Assembly: GCA_016704565.1 (NCBI GenBank)
Contig: JADIZV010000002.1
Location: 124,001-188,000 of the forward strand
DNA from: Candidatus Phosphoribacter baldrii
Lineage (GTDB): Bacteria > Actinomycetota > Actinomycetes > Actinomycetales > Dermatophilaceae
Length of the DNA stretch: 64,000 nucleotides
Direction of reading: 5' to 3'
This document shows positions 35,481 through 44,245 of the stretch, piece by piece; within the stretch, counting starts at the first letter, position 1, and every line of letters starts with the position of its first letter. The notes below the pieces were generated by a model. That model did not search any database. It was not told the DNA's origin and saw only the letters and a program-made list of their open reading frames with translations. Made by a program: the position numbers and the translations under genes.

Positions 35481-35943
35481 TCACGTGCGGGCGCGCGCCA
35501 CCTCGGCGGCCTGGGCCAGGTGAGCTCGGGCCTGGGCCAGCTCGCGAACGAGCCGGGACCGGGTCCGAGCGACCTGCGCCGCCAACCGGTCGGCCTGGGC
35601 CTGCAACGGGGCCTGGCTCGGCGGTGCGGCGCGCGGCGACCTCGGCGGACACGACCCCGAACGGCTCGATGACCGACCACTCGCGCAGCTCGAGCCCGGC
35701 GGCGGTGGCGCGCTCGCGTAGCCGCGACCGCGCCACCGCCGCCTCCGCGAGCTCTTGGGCCTGCACCTGCAACGCCGACCCCATGGAATCCAGGTGCGTT
35801 GCGGTGGTGACGCAGAGGGTCACGAGCGGTGTGCCTGGGTGGAGTTCGGCCGCACCGGCGGCCAGTGCCGCGGCGGTGGTGCGCAGGATCCCACCCAGCT
35901 GCGAAACCGACCCTGGGTCCGTGCCACGCAGCGGCGTCACCAT
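35481..35943 (-). pseudogene. Small coiled-coil protein, apparently frameshifted
   Basis: From ATG 35943 the frame encodes a helical protein (GGILRTTAAALAAGAAELH, LDSMGSALQVQAQELAEAAV, RLRERATAAGLELREWSVIE) that turns into Gly/Pro-rich nonsense near 35625. In a neighbouring frame from that point, an excellent coiled coil appears (PLQAQADRLAAQVARTRSRL, then VRELAQARAHLAQAAEVARA) ending with a stop at 35481. I read this as one ~150-aa gene with a single-base shift near 35625. Its start overlaps the stop of the next gene upstream by 7 nt. There is no WxG motif, so an ESX-type substrate is not supported. Function unknown. Confidence 0.6.
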
Positions 35944-36161
35944 CGCGCCAACCCGGGGTCGGTCGGGGCGGACGGGTCGGCCGGGGCGGCCATCATCGCG
36001 ACGGCCCGAAGCGCGTCGACCGCCTGCTCGACGAAGCTGTCAACCTCGCGTTGCACGGTCGGGTCGCCCAGGAGCGGGTCGACAGCGAACAACTCATCGG
36101 CACTCGCGAGGGCATGACGGCGGACCCGGGCCAGGACGTCGGGCGGGTCGCGATCAGGCAC
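35937..36161 (-). CDS. Small protein coupled to the coiled-coil gene
   Basis: A 74-aa protein (starts PDRDPPDVLARVRRHALASA) that is mostly helical with an Ala/Pro-rich end. The GTG at 36161 is the only plausible start. Coding is supported mainly by its 7-nt overlap with the following gene and sensible composition. No family recognised. It is divergent from gdhB. Confidence 0.5.
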   Translation of the reverse strand: MPDRDPPDVLARVRRHALASADELFAVDPLLGDPTVQREVDSFVEQAVDALRAVAMMAAPADPSAPTDPGLARW

Positions 36162-36312
36162 GGGACCACCATAGACAAGGCCGCGCAGCTTCTGCCGAAG
36201 TTGTCCCCAGGCCGAAGGTCCCGCGGAACTCGACCCGCCGTCTCACTGGCCGATACGCTCGGGTGAGGGCACACCGTCGTGCCCACGACCGACGAGAAAC
36301 GGGTTACTCACC

Positions 36313-39300
36313 ATGACCACCTCGCTTGAGCAGTCTCGCGGCAACCTGCTGCGCAGTGCTGCGGGCCTGGCACAGAAGGGTTCCGGAGATCCCGTCGAAC
36401 CCCTCCTGGCGCGCTACTACCGACACGTGTCGACCGATGACCTGCTGGCCCGGTCGCCAGAGGACATCCTTGGGGCGGCACTGTCCCACCTCGACCTCGC
36501 CCGGGAGCGGCCGGTCGGGACGGCTAACGTCCTGGTCGACAACCCCACGGTCGAGTCGCAGGGTTGGAGTTCCGGGCACACCGCCATCCAGATCGTCACC
36601 GACGACATGCCCTTCCTCGTCGACTCCGTGACGATGGCGCTCACCCGGCGAGGTCTGGGCGTGCACCTGCTGGTCCACCCCCAGTTGGTGGTCCGTCGGG
36701 ACGCCCGCGGTGTCCTCGAGCAGGTCCTCGACGTCGACAAGGCCCCAGACGGCGAGTTCGGGGTCGGCGTCGAGTCGTGGATGCACATCGAGATCGACCG
36801 GTTGAGCGACGCGGCCGACCGCGAGGGCGTCGCCGCCGAGATCCACAGCCTGCTCGGCAACGTCCGCGACGCGGTCGAGGACTGGCCCAAGATGCGCGAG
36901 CACTGCACTGAAGTCGCCGACCAGTTGCGCGCGACGCCCCCGTCGGGCATCGATGCCGCCGAGGTCGCCCAAGGGGTGCGCTTCTTGGACTGGCTGGCGG
37001 CCAACCACTTCACCTTCCTCGGCTACCGGCAATATGTCCTCGGTGAAGAGGCCGGGGAGACGGTGTTGCACCCGGTGACCGGCACCGGTTTGGGTCTGCT
37101 GCGCTACGACGCGGCGGGTTCGACGGCGTTCGCTCGACTCAGCCCGCCAGCCCAGGAGCGGGCTCGTGACCGCGAGTTGCTCATCATCACCAAGGCCAAC
37201 TCTCGCGCGACCGTGCACCGCCCGGTCTACCTCGACTACGTCGGGATCAAGACCTTCGACGCCGCCGGCGACGTCACCGGCGAGCACCGGTTCCTCGGAC
37301 TCTTCGCGGCTGCGGCATACACGGCCTCGATCATGGACATCCCGATCGTTGGTGACCGCGCGCGCGAGGTGCTCAACTCGGTCGGTTTCTCCAGTGACAG
37401 CCACTCTGGCAAGGACATGCTGCAGGTCCTGGAGAGTTACCCGCGGGACGAGCTCTTCCAGACCGACTCGGCCACGCTGGCGGACATCGCCGAGAGCGTC
37501 GTCCATCTGCACGAGCGCATCCGCACCCGGCTGTTCCTGCGTAAGGACGTCTACGGCCGGTTCATGTCGGCCTTGGTCTACCTGCCCCGCGACCGCTACA
37601 ACACCAACGTCCGACTGCGGATGGAAGCGTTGCTGCGCAAGGCGTTCGGTGCCGAAAGCGTCGACTACACGACCCGGGTGACCGAGTCGCCGCTGGCCCA
37701 GGTCCACTTCGTCATGCGGGTGCCCAAGGGTGCCCAGGTCAAGGACGTCGACGCCGCCGCGCTCGAGGCCGAGATCGTCGATGCGACCCGCACGTGGGAC
37801 GAGGACCTGCTCGAGAGCGCCCGCTCCGAGCACGGCGAGGAACTCGGCGCGCGGTTCTCCGCCCTCTACGGCAAGGCCTTCCCCGAGGCCTACAAGGAGG
37901 ACTTCACCCCGCGCGTCGCGATCGCCGACATCCGCCGCATCGAGGCCCTCGACGCCGACGAGGCCGTCGAGTTCAACATGTATGCCGAGCCCGGTGGCCC
38001 CCGCGACGAGCGCCGGTTCAAGCTCTACACACGCAGCCCGCTGTCGCTCACTCGGGTGCTCCCGGTCTTCACCCACATGGGGGTCGAGGTCACCGACGAG
38101 CGGCCCTACGTTCTGCACCGGGCCGACGGGGCCAGGGTGCACGTCTACGACTTCGGCTTGCGGGCCACGTCGGCGGCTCTCTGGGGCGAGGGAGCCGAGC
38201 GCGAACCGTGTCGGGTGCGCTTCCAGGAGGCGTTCAGCGCCGTCTGGCAGGGCCAAGCCGAGTCCGACGGGTTCAACGCGCTCGTGCTGCAGGCTGGTCT
38301 GCACTGGCGCGAGGTGCTCGTCCTGCGCGCCTTGGCCAAGTACCTCCGCCAGACCCAGTCGACCTTCTCGCAGGACTACGTCGAAGCGGCGCTGTCGGCC
38401 AACGCGGGCATCGCCCGCGACCTCGTCGAACTGTTCTCCACCCGGATGGACCCCGCCCGGTATGCCGGTCTGCCCGGCGAGGAGCGCACGGCCGCTGCCC
38501 AGGCAATCGTCGAGCGGATCACCGATGCCCTGGTCCAGGTGCAAAGCCTGGACCACGACCGGATCGTCCGGGCGCTGCTGGCGATCGTCTTGGCCTCGAT
38601 GCGGACCAACCACTACCAGGTTGACGCCGAGGGTGCTCCCAAGAGCTATCTGTCAGTGAAGCTCGACCCGAAGGCGATCCCCGACCTGCCAGCACCTCGG
38701 CCGATGTTCGAGATCTGGGTCTACAGCCCCCGGGTCGAAGGCGTCCACCTGCGCTTCGGCAAGGTGGCCCGCGGTGGTCTGCGCTGGAGCGACCGCCGCG
38801 AGGACTTCCGCACCGAGGTTCTTGGGCTGGTCAAGGCCCAGATGGTCAAGAACGCCGTCATCGTCCCGACCGGCTCCAAGGGCTGCTTCTTCCCCAAGCA
38901 TCTGCCCGACCCGGCCCAGGACCGCGACGCGTGGCTCGCGGAAGGCAAGGCGGCATACCGGATCTTCATCTCCGGCCTGCTCGACCTGACGGACAACCGG
39001 GTTGCCGGCGAGATGGTCCCGCCAACCAACGTCGTGCGGCATGACCCCGACGACTCCTACCTCGTCGTGGCGGCCGACAAGGGCACGGCCTCGTTCTCGG
39101 ACATCGCCAATGCCAAGGCGCAGGAATACGGCTTCTGGCTCGACGACGCCTTCGCCTCCGGTGGGTCGGCGGGCTATGACCACAAGGGCATGGGCATCAC
39201 GGCTCGTGGAGCGTGGGAGTCGGTCAAGCGCCACTTCCGCGAGATGGGCCACGACACCCAGACCCAGGACTTCACCTGCGTTGGCATCGGCGACATGTCC

Positions 39301-41193
39301 GGTGACGTGTTCGGCAACGGCATGTTGCTGTCCGAACACATCCGGCTTGTGGCGGCCTTCGACCACCGGCACCTGTTCGTCGACCCCAACCCCGACTCGG
39401 CCGAGTCGTTCGTCGAGCGCAAGCGGCTCTTCGAACTCCCACGGTCCTCGTGGGCCGACTACGACCGGTCGCTCATCAGCGAGGGCGGTGGCGTTTTCGA
39501 GCGCTCGGCCAAGTCGGTGCCGGTGAGCCCGCAGATGGCCGCGGCTCTGTCGATCGAGCCTCAGACGACCTCGCTCACCCCGGCCGAGCTCATGAAGGCG
39601 ATCCTGCTGGCCAAGGTCGACCTGCTCTGGAACGGTGGCATCGGCACCTACGTCAAGTCCCTCGGCGAGTCCAACGCTGAGGTCGGTGACCGGGCCAACG
39701 ACGCCATCCGGGTCAACGGTCGCTCGCTGCGCTGCCGGGTTGTCGGCGAGGGTGGCAACCTCGGCTGCACCCAGCTCGGCCGCATCGAGGCCGCCCAGGC
39801 CGGCGTGCGGATCAACACCGACGCCATCGACAACTCGGCTGGCGTCGACACCAGCGACCACGAGGTCAACATCAAGATCCTGCTCGGCCAGCTCGTGCGG
39901 GACGGCGACATGACGATCAAGCAGCGCAACACGCTGCTCGCGTCGATGACCGACGAGGTCGCAGCCCAGGTGCTCCGGGACAACTACGAGCAGAACGTCC
40001 TGCTCGGCAACGCCCGGGCCCAGGAGTTGCCGATGCTCCCGGTGCACCAGCGGCTCATCCACCACCTGGAGCAGCACGCCGACCTCGACCGCGGCCTGGA
40101 ATACCTGCCCGGCGACGCCGAGATCGTCGGACGACAGGCGGACGGCCGGGGGCTCACGTCCCCGGAGTTCTCGGTCCTCGTGGCCTACTCCAAGCTCGAT
40201 CTCAAGGCGGCGTTGCTGCCGACGTCGCTGCCCGACGACCCGTGGTTCGCTCGCACCCTCGCGGACTACTTCCCGTCGCGGCTGCGGGCCGAACACGCCG
40301 ACCAGCTCGACCGTCACCCGCTCAAGCGCGAGATCATCATCAACTCGGTGGTCAACTCGATGATCAACCGGGGTGGGATCACCTTCGCGTTCCGCGCCAA
40401 GGAGGAGACCGGTGCCTCGGCCGAGCAGATCGCTCGGGCGTTCATCGTCTGCCGTGAGGTGTTCGACCTGGCCTCGTTCGCGGGCTCGGTCGAGGCCCTC
40501 GACGCGACCCTGTCGGCCAAGACCCAGACGGTCCTCTACCTGGAGTTCCGTCGGCTGCTCGACCGCGCCGTCCGCTGGTTCCTGGCCAACCGGCCGGGCA
40601 CCATCGACGTCGCCGCCGACATTGAGCGGTTCCGCCAGCCCGTCCAAGACCATGCCGCCCTGGTCCCCGAGGTGTTGCAGGGGTCCGAGCGTCGGCGCCT
40701 GGATCGTCGCGCCGCCGAACTGGTGGGGATGGGCGTTCCCGAGGCGCTGGCACTGCGCACCGCCGCACTGCTGGATGTCTTCTCGATGCTCGACATCGTC
40801 GAGATCGCCCAGGCGGCCGGCACGCCCGCCGAGGACGTCCTACGCGTCTACTACCACGCGTCCGAGCGCTTCGGGATCGACGACATGCTCTTCCGGGTGT
40901 CCCAGCTCCCGCGCGACGACCGATGGGACTCGGCCGCACGCGGGGCCTTGCGCGATGACCTGTATGCCGTGCTCGACGGCATCACGCGCAACGTCCTGGC
41001 CACGAGCGACCCGAGCGCCGAGGCCAAGGCCAGGTTCAACCAGTGGGCCAAGGCCAACAGCGAAGCCTTGGACCGGGCCCGGTCGGGCTTGCAGGCGATC
41101 CTGCGACTGGACTCGGCGAACATTGCGGCCTTGTCGGTCGCGCTGCGGACCCTGCGGGCGTTCGTCAAGACGGCCAGCCCCACGGAAGGCTGA
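36313..41193 (+). CDS. gdhB: Large NAD-dependent glutamate dehydrogenase (180-kDa class)
   Basis: A 1626-aa cytoplasmic enzyme oxidising glutamate to 2-oxoglutarate and ammonia. The N-terminal ~750 residues are the regulatory ACT-like and helical region of this class (FLVDSVTMALTRRGLGVHLL, HFTFLGYRQYVLG). The catalytic domain includes GKVARGGLRWSDRREDFRTE with the substrate lysines, KNAVIVPTGSKGC, and the nucleotide site around GIGDMSGDVFGNGML and VGEGGNLGCTQLGR. Length is typical. ATG 36313 has a weak upstream GAGAAACGGG. Together with pruA it suggests glutamate/proline catabolism feeding Kgd and Mdh. A textbook terminator follows. Confidence 0.95.
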   Translation: MTTSLEQSRGNLLRSAAGLAQKGSGDPVEPLLARYYRHVSTDDLLARSPEDILGAALSHLDLARERPVGTANVLVDNPTVESQGWSSGHTAIQIVTDDMPFLVDSVTMALTRRGLGVHLLVHPQLVVRRDARGVLEQVLDVDKAPDGEFGVGVESWMHIEIDRLSDAADREGVAAEIHSLLGNVRDAVEDWPKMREHCTEVADQLRATPPSGIDAAEVAQGVRFLDWLAANHFTFLGYRQYVLGEEAGETVLHPVTGTGLGLLRYDAAGSTAFARLSPPAQERARDRELLIITKANSRATVHRPVYLDYVGIKTFDAAGDVTGEHRFLGLFAAAAYTASIMDIPIVGDRAREVLNSVGFSSDSHSGKDMLQVLESYPRDELFQTDSATLADIAESVVHLHERIRTRLFLRKDVYGRFMSALVYLPRDRYNTNVRLRMEALLRKAFGAESVDYTTRVTESPLAQVHFVMRVPKGAQVKDVDAAALEAEIVDATRTWDEDLLESARSEHGEELGARFSALYGKAFPEAYKEDFTPRVAIADIRRIEALDADEAVEFNMYAEPGGPRDERRFKLYTRSPLSLTRVLPVFTHMGVEVTDERPYVLHRADGARVHVYDFGLRATSAALWGEGAEREPCRVRFQEAFSAVWQGQAESDGFNALVLQAGLHWREVLVLRALAKYLRQTQSTFSQDYVEAALSANAGIARDLVELFSTRMDPARYAGLPGEERTAAAQAIVERITDALVQVQSLDHDRIVRALLAIVLASMRTNHYQVDAEGAPKSYLSVKLDPKAIPDLPAPRPMFEIWVYSPRVEGVHLRFGKVARGGLRWSDRREDFRTEVLGLVKAQMVKNAVIVPTGSKGCFFPKHLPDPAQDRDAWLAEGKAAYRIFISGLLDLTDNRVAGEMVPPTNVVRHDPDDSYLVVAADKGTASFSDIANAKAQEYGFWLDDAFASGGSAGYDHKGMGITARGAWESVKRHFREMGHDTQTQDFTCVGIGDMSGDVFGNGMLLSEHIRLVAAFDHRHLFVDPNPDSAESFVERKRLFELPRSSWADYDRSLISEGGGVFERSAKSVPVSPQMAAALSIEPQTTSLTPAELMKAILLAKVDLLWNGGIGTYVKSLGESNAEVGDRANDAIRVNGRSLRCRVVGEGGNLGCTQLGRIEAAQAGVRINTDAIDNSAGVDTSDHEVNIKILLGQLVRDGDMTIKQRNTLLASMTDEVAAQVLRDNYEQNVLLGNARAQELPMLPVHQRLIHHLEQHADLDRGLEYLPGDAEIVGRQADGRGLTSPEFSVLVAYSKLDLKAALLPTSLPDDPWFARTLADYFPSRLRAEHADQLDRHPLKREIIINSVVNSMINRGGITFAFRAKEETGASAEQIARAFIVCREVFDLASFAGSVEALDATLSAKTQTVLYLEFRRLLDRAVRWFLANRPGTIDVAADIERFRQPVQDHAALVPEVLQGSERRRLDRRAAELVGMGVPEALALRTAALLDVFSMLDIVEIAQAAGTPAEDVLRVYYHASERFGIDDMLFRVSQLPRDDRWDSAARGALRDDLYAVLDGITRNVLATSDPSAEAKARFNQWAKANSEALDRARSGLQAILRLDSANIAALSVALRTLRAFVKTASPTEG

Positions 41194-41218
41194 GCCGGGC
41201 AGCGCCAGATAGGCAGCG

Positions 41219-41254
41219 GGGGCCGGGGCGGCGTGAGCCGCCCCGGCCCCTTCT
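41219..41254 (+). terminator. Intrinsic terminator of gdhB
   Basis: A 14-bp perfect stem (41219-41232 / 41237-41250), loop GTGA, followed by TTCTTGTT. It is the only hairpin in the window with a T-rich tail, 26 nt after the stop. Confidence 0.88.
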
Positions 41255-41273
41255 TGTTGCTGCTGCCCCTTGG

Positions 41274-41463
41274 GGCCGCGAGTCGCCGACACCCGCCCCT
41301 CGCTCCTGCTGCCCCTTGCTGCTGCTGCCTCCTGAGGCCGCGAGCCGCCGACACCCGCCCCTCGCTCCTGCTGCCCCTTGCTGCTGCTGCCTCCCGGGGC
41401 CGCGGGCCTCCCCAGCACCCAACTGCCCTGGCCCGCCCCAGCACCCAACTGCCCTGGCCCGCC
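41274..41463. repeat. 62-bp and 26-bp tandem duplications between gdhB and pdtaS
   Basis: A 62-bp unit beginning GGCCGCGAG repeats at 41274 and 41336 with a truncated third copy at 41398; a second unit of 26 bp (CCAGCACCCAACTGCCCTGG...) repeats perfectly at 41412 and 41438. They fill the 306-base spacer after the terminator. I see no gene in it, although one frame happens to stay open into pdtaS. Confidence 0.85.
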
Positions 41464-41486
41464 CTCGATCCGCCCACCGTCGGCGC

Positions 41487-41492
41487 TAGAGT
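41487..41492 (+). promoter_or_regulatory. -10 box of leaderless pdtaS promoter
   Basis: TAGAGT ends 7 nt before the GTG at 41500, with no ribosome binding site between. Confidence 0.45.
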
Positions 41493-41499
41493 CGCGCAC

Positions 41500-42993
41500 G
41501 TGGCGACCCTCTCCGAGCTCATCCAGGAGCACGCCGCGCTCCCGCCCGTCGACGAGGAGTGGCTGCGCCTGCTCGTCTCGGACTGGCAGCTGTTGTCGGA
41601 CCTGTCTTTCGCCGACTTGGTCCTGTGGGTTCGCAGCTCGGCTCGGCGGTGGCAGGCGGTCGCCCACGTCCGCCCGACGACCGGCCAGACCGTCTACTTC
41701 CGCGATCAGGTGGGTCGCGTCGCGGGCGCGAGCCGTGCGGAGCTGCTGGACACGGCATACACCGAGCATCGGATCGTCCGCGAACGCGACACTGAGTGGG
41801 ACCCCGACGACCCGGTGCGCGAGGAGTCGCTCCCCGTGGTCCGCTCGGGTCGGGCGATCGCGGTGCTGACCCGGCATACCAACCTGTCCATGCTGCGCAC
41901 CCCGAGCCGGCTGGAGCTCACCTATCTGGCCACCGCGGACGCGCTGTCGCGGATGGTCGCCAGCGGGGAGTTCCCCCACCCGACCGCGCCGACCGGGCTG
42001 CGTCGCGGTGCGCCGCGGGTCGGCGATGGCGTCATCCGGTTGGACACCGAGGGCACCATCACCTACGCGAGCCCCAACTCGGTGTCGGCGCTGCACCGCC
42101 TGGGCTATGTCGGGGAGATTCTCGGGGCGTCGCTCGCCGAAGTGGTCACGTCGGTCTTGCGGGACACCTCGCCGGTCGACGAGGGGATGCCGCTCGTGCT
42201 CACCGGGCGCCAGCCCTGGCGAACCGAGGTGACCAGTGCCGGACAGGTGATCTCGATGCGGGCCATCCCGCTCTCCGAGTCTGGTCAGCGGATCGGTGCC
42301 ATCCTGCTCGTCCGAGACATCAGCGAGCTTCGGCGCCGCGAGCAGGAGTTGATGACCAAGGACGCGACGATTCGCGAGATCCATCACCGGGTGAAGAACA
42401 ACCTCCAGTCCGTCGCCGCGCTGCTGCGGCTGCAGGCCCGACGGATGCCCGACGCTCAAGGGCGGGCGGCCCTGGAAGAGGCGGTGCGCCGAGTGGGGAC
42501 GATCGCCCTGGTCCACGACACGCTCAGCCATGGCCTCGACGAGACGGTCGCCTTCGACGAGGTCGCGGACGTCGCGGTCCGCGCCGTCGTCGAAGTCGCC
42601 GGTAGCGGGCACCCGATCGCCGTGCGGCGGGTGGGTTCGTTCGGGCGAGTGCGCGCCGAAGACGCCACATCGTTGGCCATGGTCGTCAGCGAGCTGGTCC
42701 AGAACGCCGCCGAACACGGGGTCGCCTCACGGGGCGGTTCCATCACCGTGGACGTCAAACGCAAGGAGGGCAAGCGCAAGGACGGCAAGGACGAGACCGA
42801 CCTGCTCACCGTCACCGTGACCGACGACGGGGTGGGCCTGCCACATGGTCACCTGCCTGCCGGAGCTGGGCTGGGGACCCAGATCGTTCAGTCGCTGGTC
42901 CAGGATCTGCGCGGCAAGATCACCTGGGCTCCGGCCGAGCCGCAGGGGACTCGGGTGCGGTTCACCGCGAAGCTGCGAACCCTGCCGAGCTAG
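41500..42993 (+). CDS. pdtaS: PdtaS-type sensor histidine kinase
   Basis: A 497-aa cytosolic sensor kinase: GAF-like domain (~1-145, beginning ATLSELIQEHAALPPVDEEW), PAS domain (~165-280, TITYASPNSVSALHRLGYVG), a HisKA_2 phosphoacceptor helix EIHHRVKNNLQSVAALLRLQ near 295, and an HATPase domain (SELVQNAAEHG, DDGVGLPHGH). No membrane helix. In mycobacteria PdtaS phosphorylates PdtaR, an ANTAR RNA-binding antiterminator; no pdtaR lies in this window. The GTG at 41500 is used because the conserved N-terminus starts there; upstream frame is repeat DNA. It faces whiB1, as in mycobacteria. Confidence 0.93.
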   Translation: MATLSELIQEHAALPPVDEEWLRLLVSDWQLLSDLSFADLVLWVRSSARRWQAVAHVRPTTGQTVYFRDQVGRVAGASRAELLDTAYTEHRIVRERDTEWDPDDPVREESLPVVRSGRAIAVLTRHTNLSMLRTPSRLELTYLATADALSRMVASGEFPHPTAPTGLRRGAPRVGDGVIRLDTEGTITYASPNSVSALHRLGYVGEILGASLAEVVTSVLRDTSPVDEGMPLVLTGRQPWRTEVTSAGQVISMRAIPLSESGQRIGAILLVRDISELRRREQELMTKDATIREIHHRVKNNLQSVAALLRLQARRMPDAQGRAALEEAVRRVGTIALVHDTLSHGLDETVAFDEVADVAVRAVVEVAGSGHPIAVRRVGSFGRVRAEDATSLAMVVSELVQNAAEHGVASRGGSITVDVKRKEGKRKDGKDETDLLTVTVTDDGVGLPHGHLPAGAGLGTQIVQSLVQDLRGKITWAPAEPQGTRVRFTAKLRTLPS

Positions 42994-43020
42994 GGCTGCC
43001 GCGGGACGGGAGCACACGGC

Positions 43021-43087
43021 ATACCAATGGTCGGGCGGGGAGCTCTTATCACGCACGGACAGGCACTTGATGGCCGACCAATGGTAT
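43021..43087. terminator. Bidirectional terminator between pdtaS and whiB1
   Basis: 14-bp arms 43021-43034 and 43074-43087 with one mismatch around a 39-nt loop, in the 142-bp convergent spacer. The left arm begins inside an octamer (CGGCATAC at 43017). Confidence 0.5.
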
Positions 43088-43135
43088 TCGGCGTGCGGAG
43101 GTTCCCCAGTGGCGGGGCAATCAGGGCGCTTCTGG

Positions 43136-43384
43136 TCAGCCGGCCCGGCGGGCCCGAGCATTGCGACGCTTGAGTGCCCGGCGCTCGTCCTCGGAGAGCC
43201 CGCCCCACACGCCGGCGTCCTGGCCGGACTCCAGCGCCCAGCGCAGGCACGTGTCGAGAACCTCACACCGACGGCAAACCGCCTTGGCCTCCTCGATCTG
43301 CAGGATCGCGGGGCCGGTGTTCCCAATCGGGAAGAACAGCTCCGGGTCCTCATCGAGGCAGGCAGCGCGGTCGCGCCAGTCCAT
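43136..43384 (-). CDS. whiB1: WhiB1-type iron-sulfur transcription regulator
   Basis: An 82-aa Wbl protein: four [4Fe-4S] cysteines at 9, 37, 40 and 46 (CRRC spacing), the GVWGG turn at 58-62, and a basic C-terminal DNA-binding tail (RRALKRRNARARRAG). WhiB1 is an essential NO-sensitive regulator in mycobacteria that binds the housekeeping sigma factor. ATG 43384 begins the canonical MDWRDRAAC. Confidence 0.95.
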   Translation of the reverse strand: MDWRDRAACLDEDPELFFPIGNTGPAILQIEEAKAVCRRCEVLDTCLRWALESGQDAGVWGGLSEDERRALKRRNARARRAG

Positions 43385-43720
43385 GTGGATCGTGCTCCTT
43401 GTTCGAGGTCATGCCGTCTGGGGTCAAGCTGAGGTCGGTGGTGCAGGTTCTGTCCAGGACCGTCGTGGCCCACATCAGGCGGTGCGGATGCAGGCCGGGT
43501 GGTTGGTGTGCGCCCAACTCCCCCCGGCGCTCACAACCGTCGTGGCACCCGCGACTTTGGAGGCCAACACGACATTGTGGACCAGTGGACGTCCCCCGGG
43601 CAACGGGAGATCCGTCACGTTTGTTCCCGAGCGGTTGTTCTGGCTCGCCAAGCGGTCGAATTCGGGCCTCGATCGGTGGTTTCACTGGGGATTCCGCGGA
43701 CTTGCCGGGAGGGCCGACGA

Positions 43721-43777
43721 GTCATCCACGGGTCATCCGCGAAGTCATCCGCGAAGTCATCCACGAGTCATCCACCA
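43721..43777. repeat. 11-12-nt tandem repeat, 5 copies
   Basis: GTCATCC(A/G)CG(A/G)(A) units start at 43721, 43732, 43744, 43756 and 43767. They lie in the 444-base gap between whiB1 and the small membrane protein (43385-43828), where I see no gene. Confidence 0.8.
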
Positions 43778-43815
43778 CGGCAACGCCTGCGCGTGGCTGG
43801 CTGTGGACTCCCCGT

Positions 43816-43821
43816 TAGGCT
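43816..43821 (+). promoter_or_regulatory. -10 box of a leaderless promoter
   Basis: TAGGCT ends 7 nt before the GTG at 43829; no ribosome binding site. Confidence 0.45.
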
Positions 43822-43828
43822 CGGCGCC

Positions 43829-44215
43829 GTGAGCACCCGTTCGTTCCGTCTGACCGCCAACCCCGCCCGCCGCGTCGCCGCCGTCGTCTGTGGGCTCGAA
43901 GCCCTCGTCATGGCCGGGTTCGGGGTCTATGGGCTTGTCGAACTCGCGCGGGGCGGCGGCACCGACACGGCACGAGTCATCACCGAGTCGGCCCTCATCC
44001 TGCTCTTCGCGGTCGGCATGGGCGCGCTCGCCCGCCTCTGGCTGGGTCGGTCGTCGTGGCCGGGCACCCCCACCGTCGTTTGGCATGCCCTGCTCATCCC
44101 GGTTGTCGTGAGCATGGCCCAAGCGGGCCAATGGCTGGTCACCGTCGCCTTGGTCGGGGCGATCGTCGCCGCCATCGGTGCCGTGGTGCTCGCCCGCGGA
44201 TCGAGCGAGGACTGA
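43829..44215 (+). CDS. Small integral membrane protein
   Basis: A 128-aa protein with four predicted membrane helices (VAAVVCGLEALVMAGFGVYG; ALILLFAVGMGALARLWLG; VVWHALLIPVVVSMAQAGQW; VTVALVGAIVAAIGAVVLA) and short loops. Start chosen at GTG 43829 from the leaderless box. It ends 30 nt from the convergent PadR gene. No functional family recognised; possibly a general actinobacterial membrane protein. Confidence 0.7.
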   Translation: MSTRSFRLTANPARRVAAVVCGLEALVMAGFGVYGLVELARGGGTDTARVITESALILLFAVGMGALARLWLGRSSWPGTPTVVWHALLIPVVVSMAQAGQWLVTVALVGAIVAAIGAVVLARGSSED

Positions 44216-44245
44216 GCCAGGACTTGAGCCAGGGCTGAGCTGGGC

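Noticed and set aside
35481..36161. ESX/WXG100-type secretion substrates
   Set aside because: The two small helical genes lack a WxG motif and the YxxxD/E export signal, and no secretion genes are nearby.
36304..40653. Two long open frames antisense to gdhB (769 and 666 aa)
   Set aside because: No recognisable motifs and exact overlap with a fully conserved glutamate dehydrogenase; typical antisense frames in high-GC DNA.
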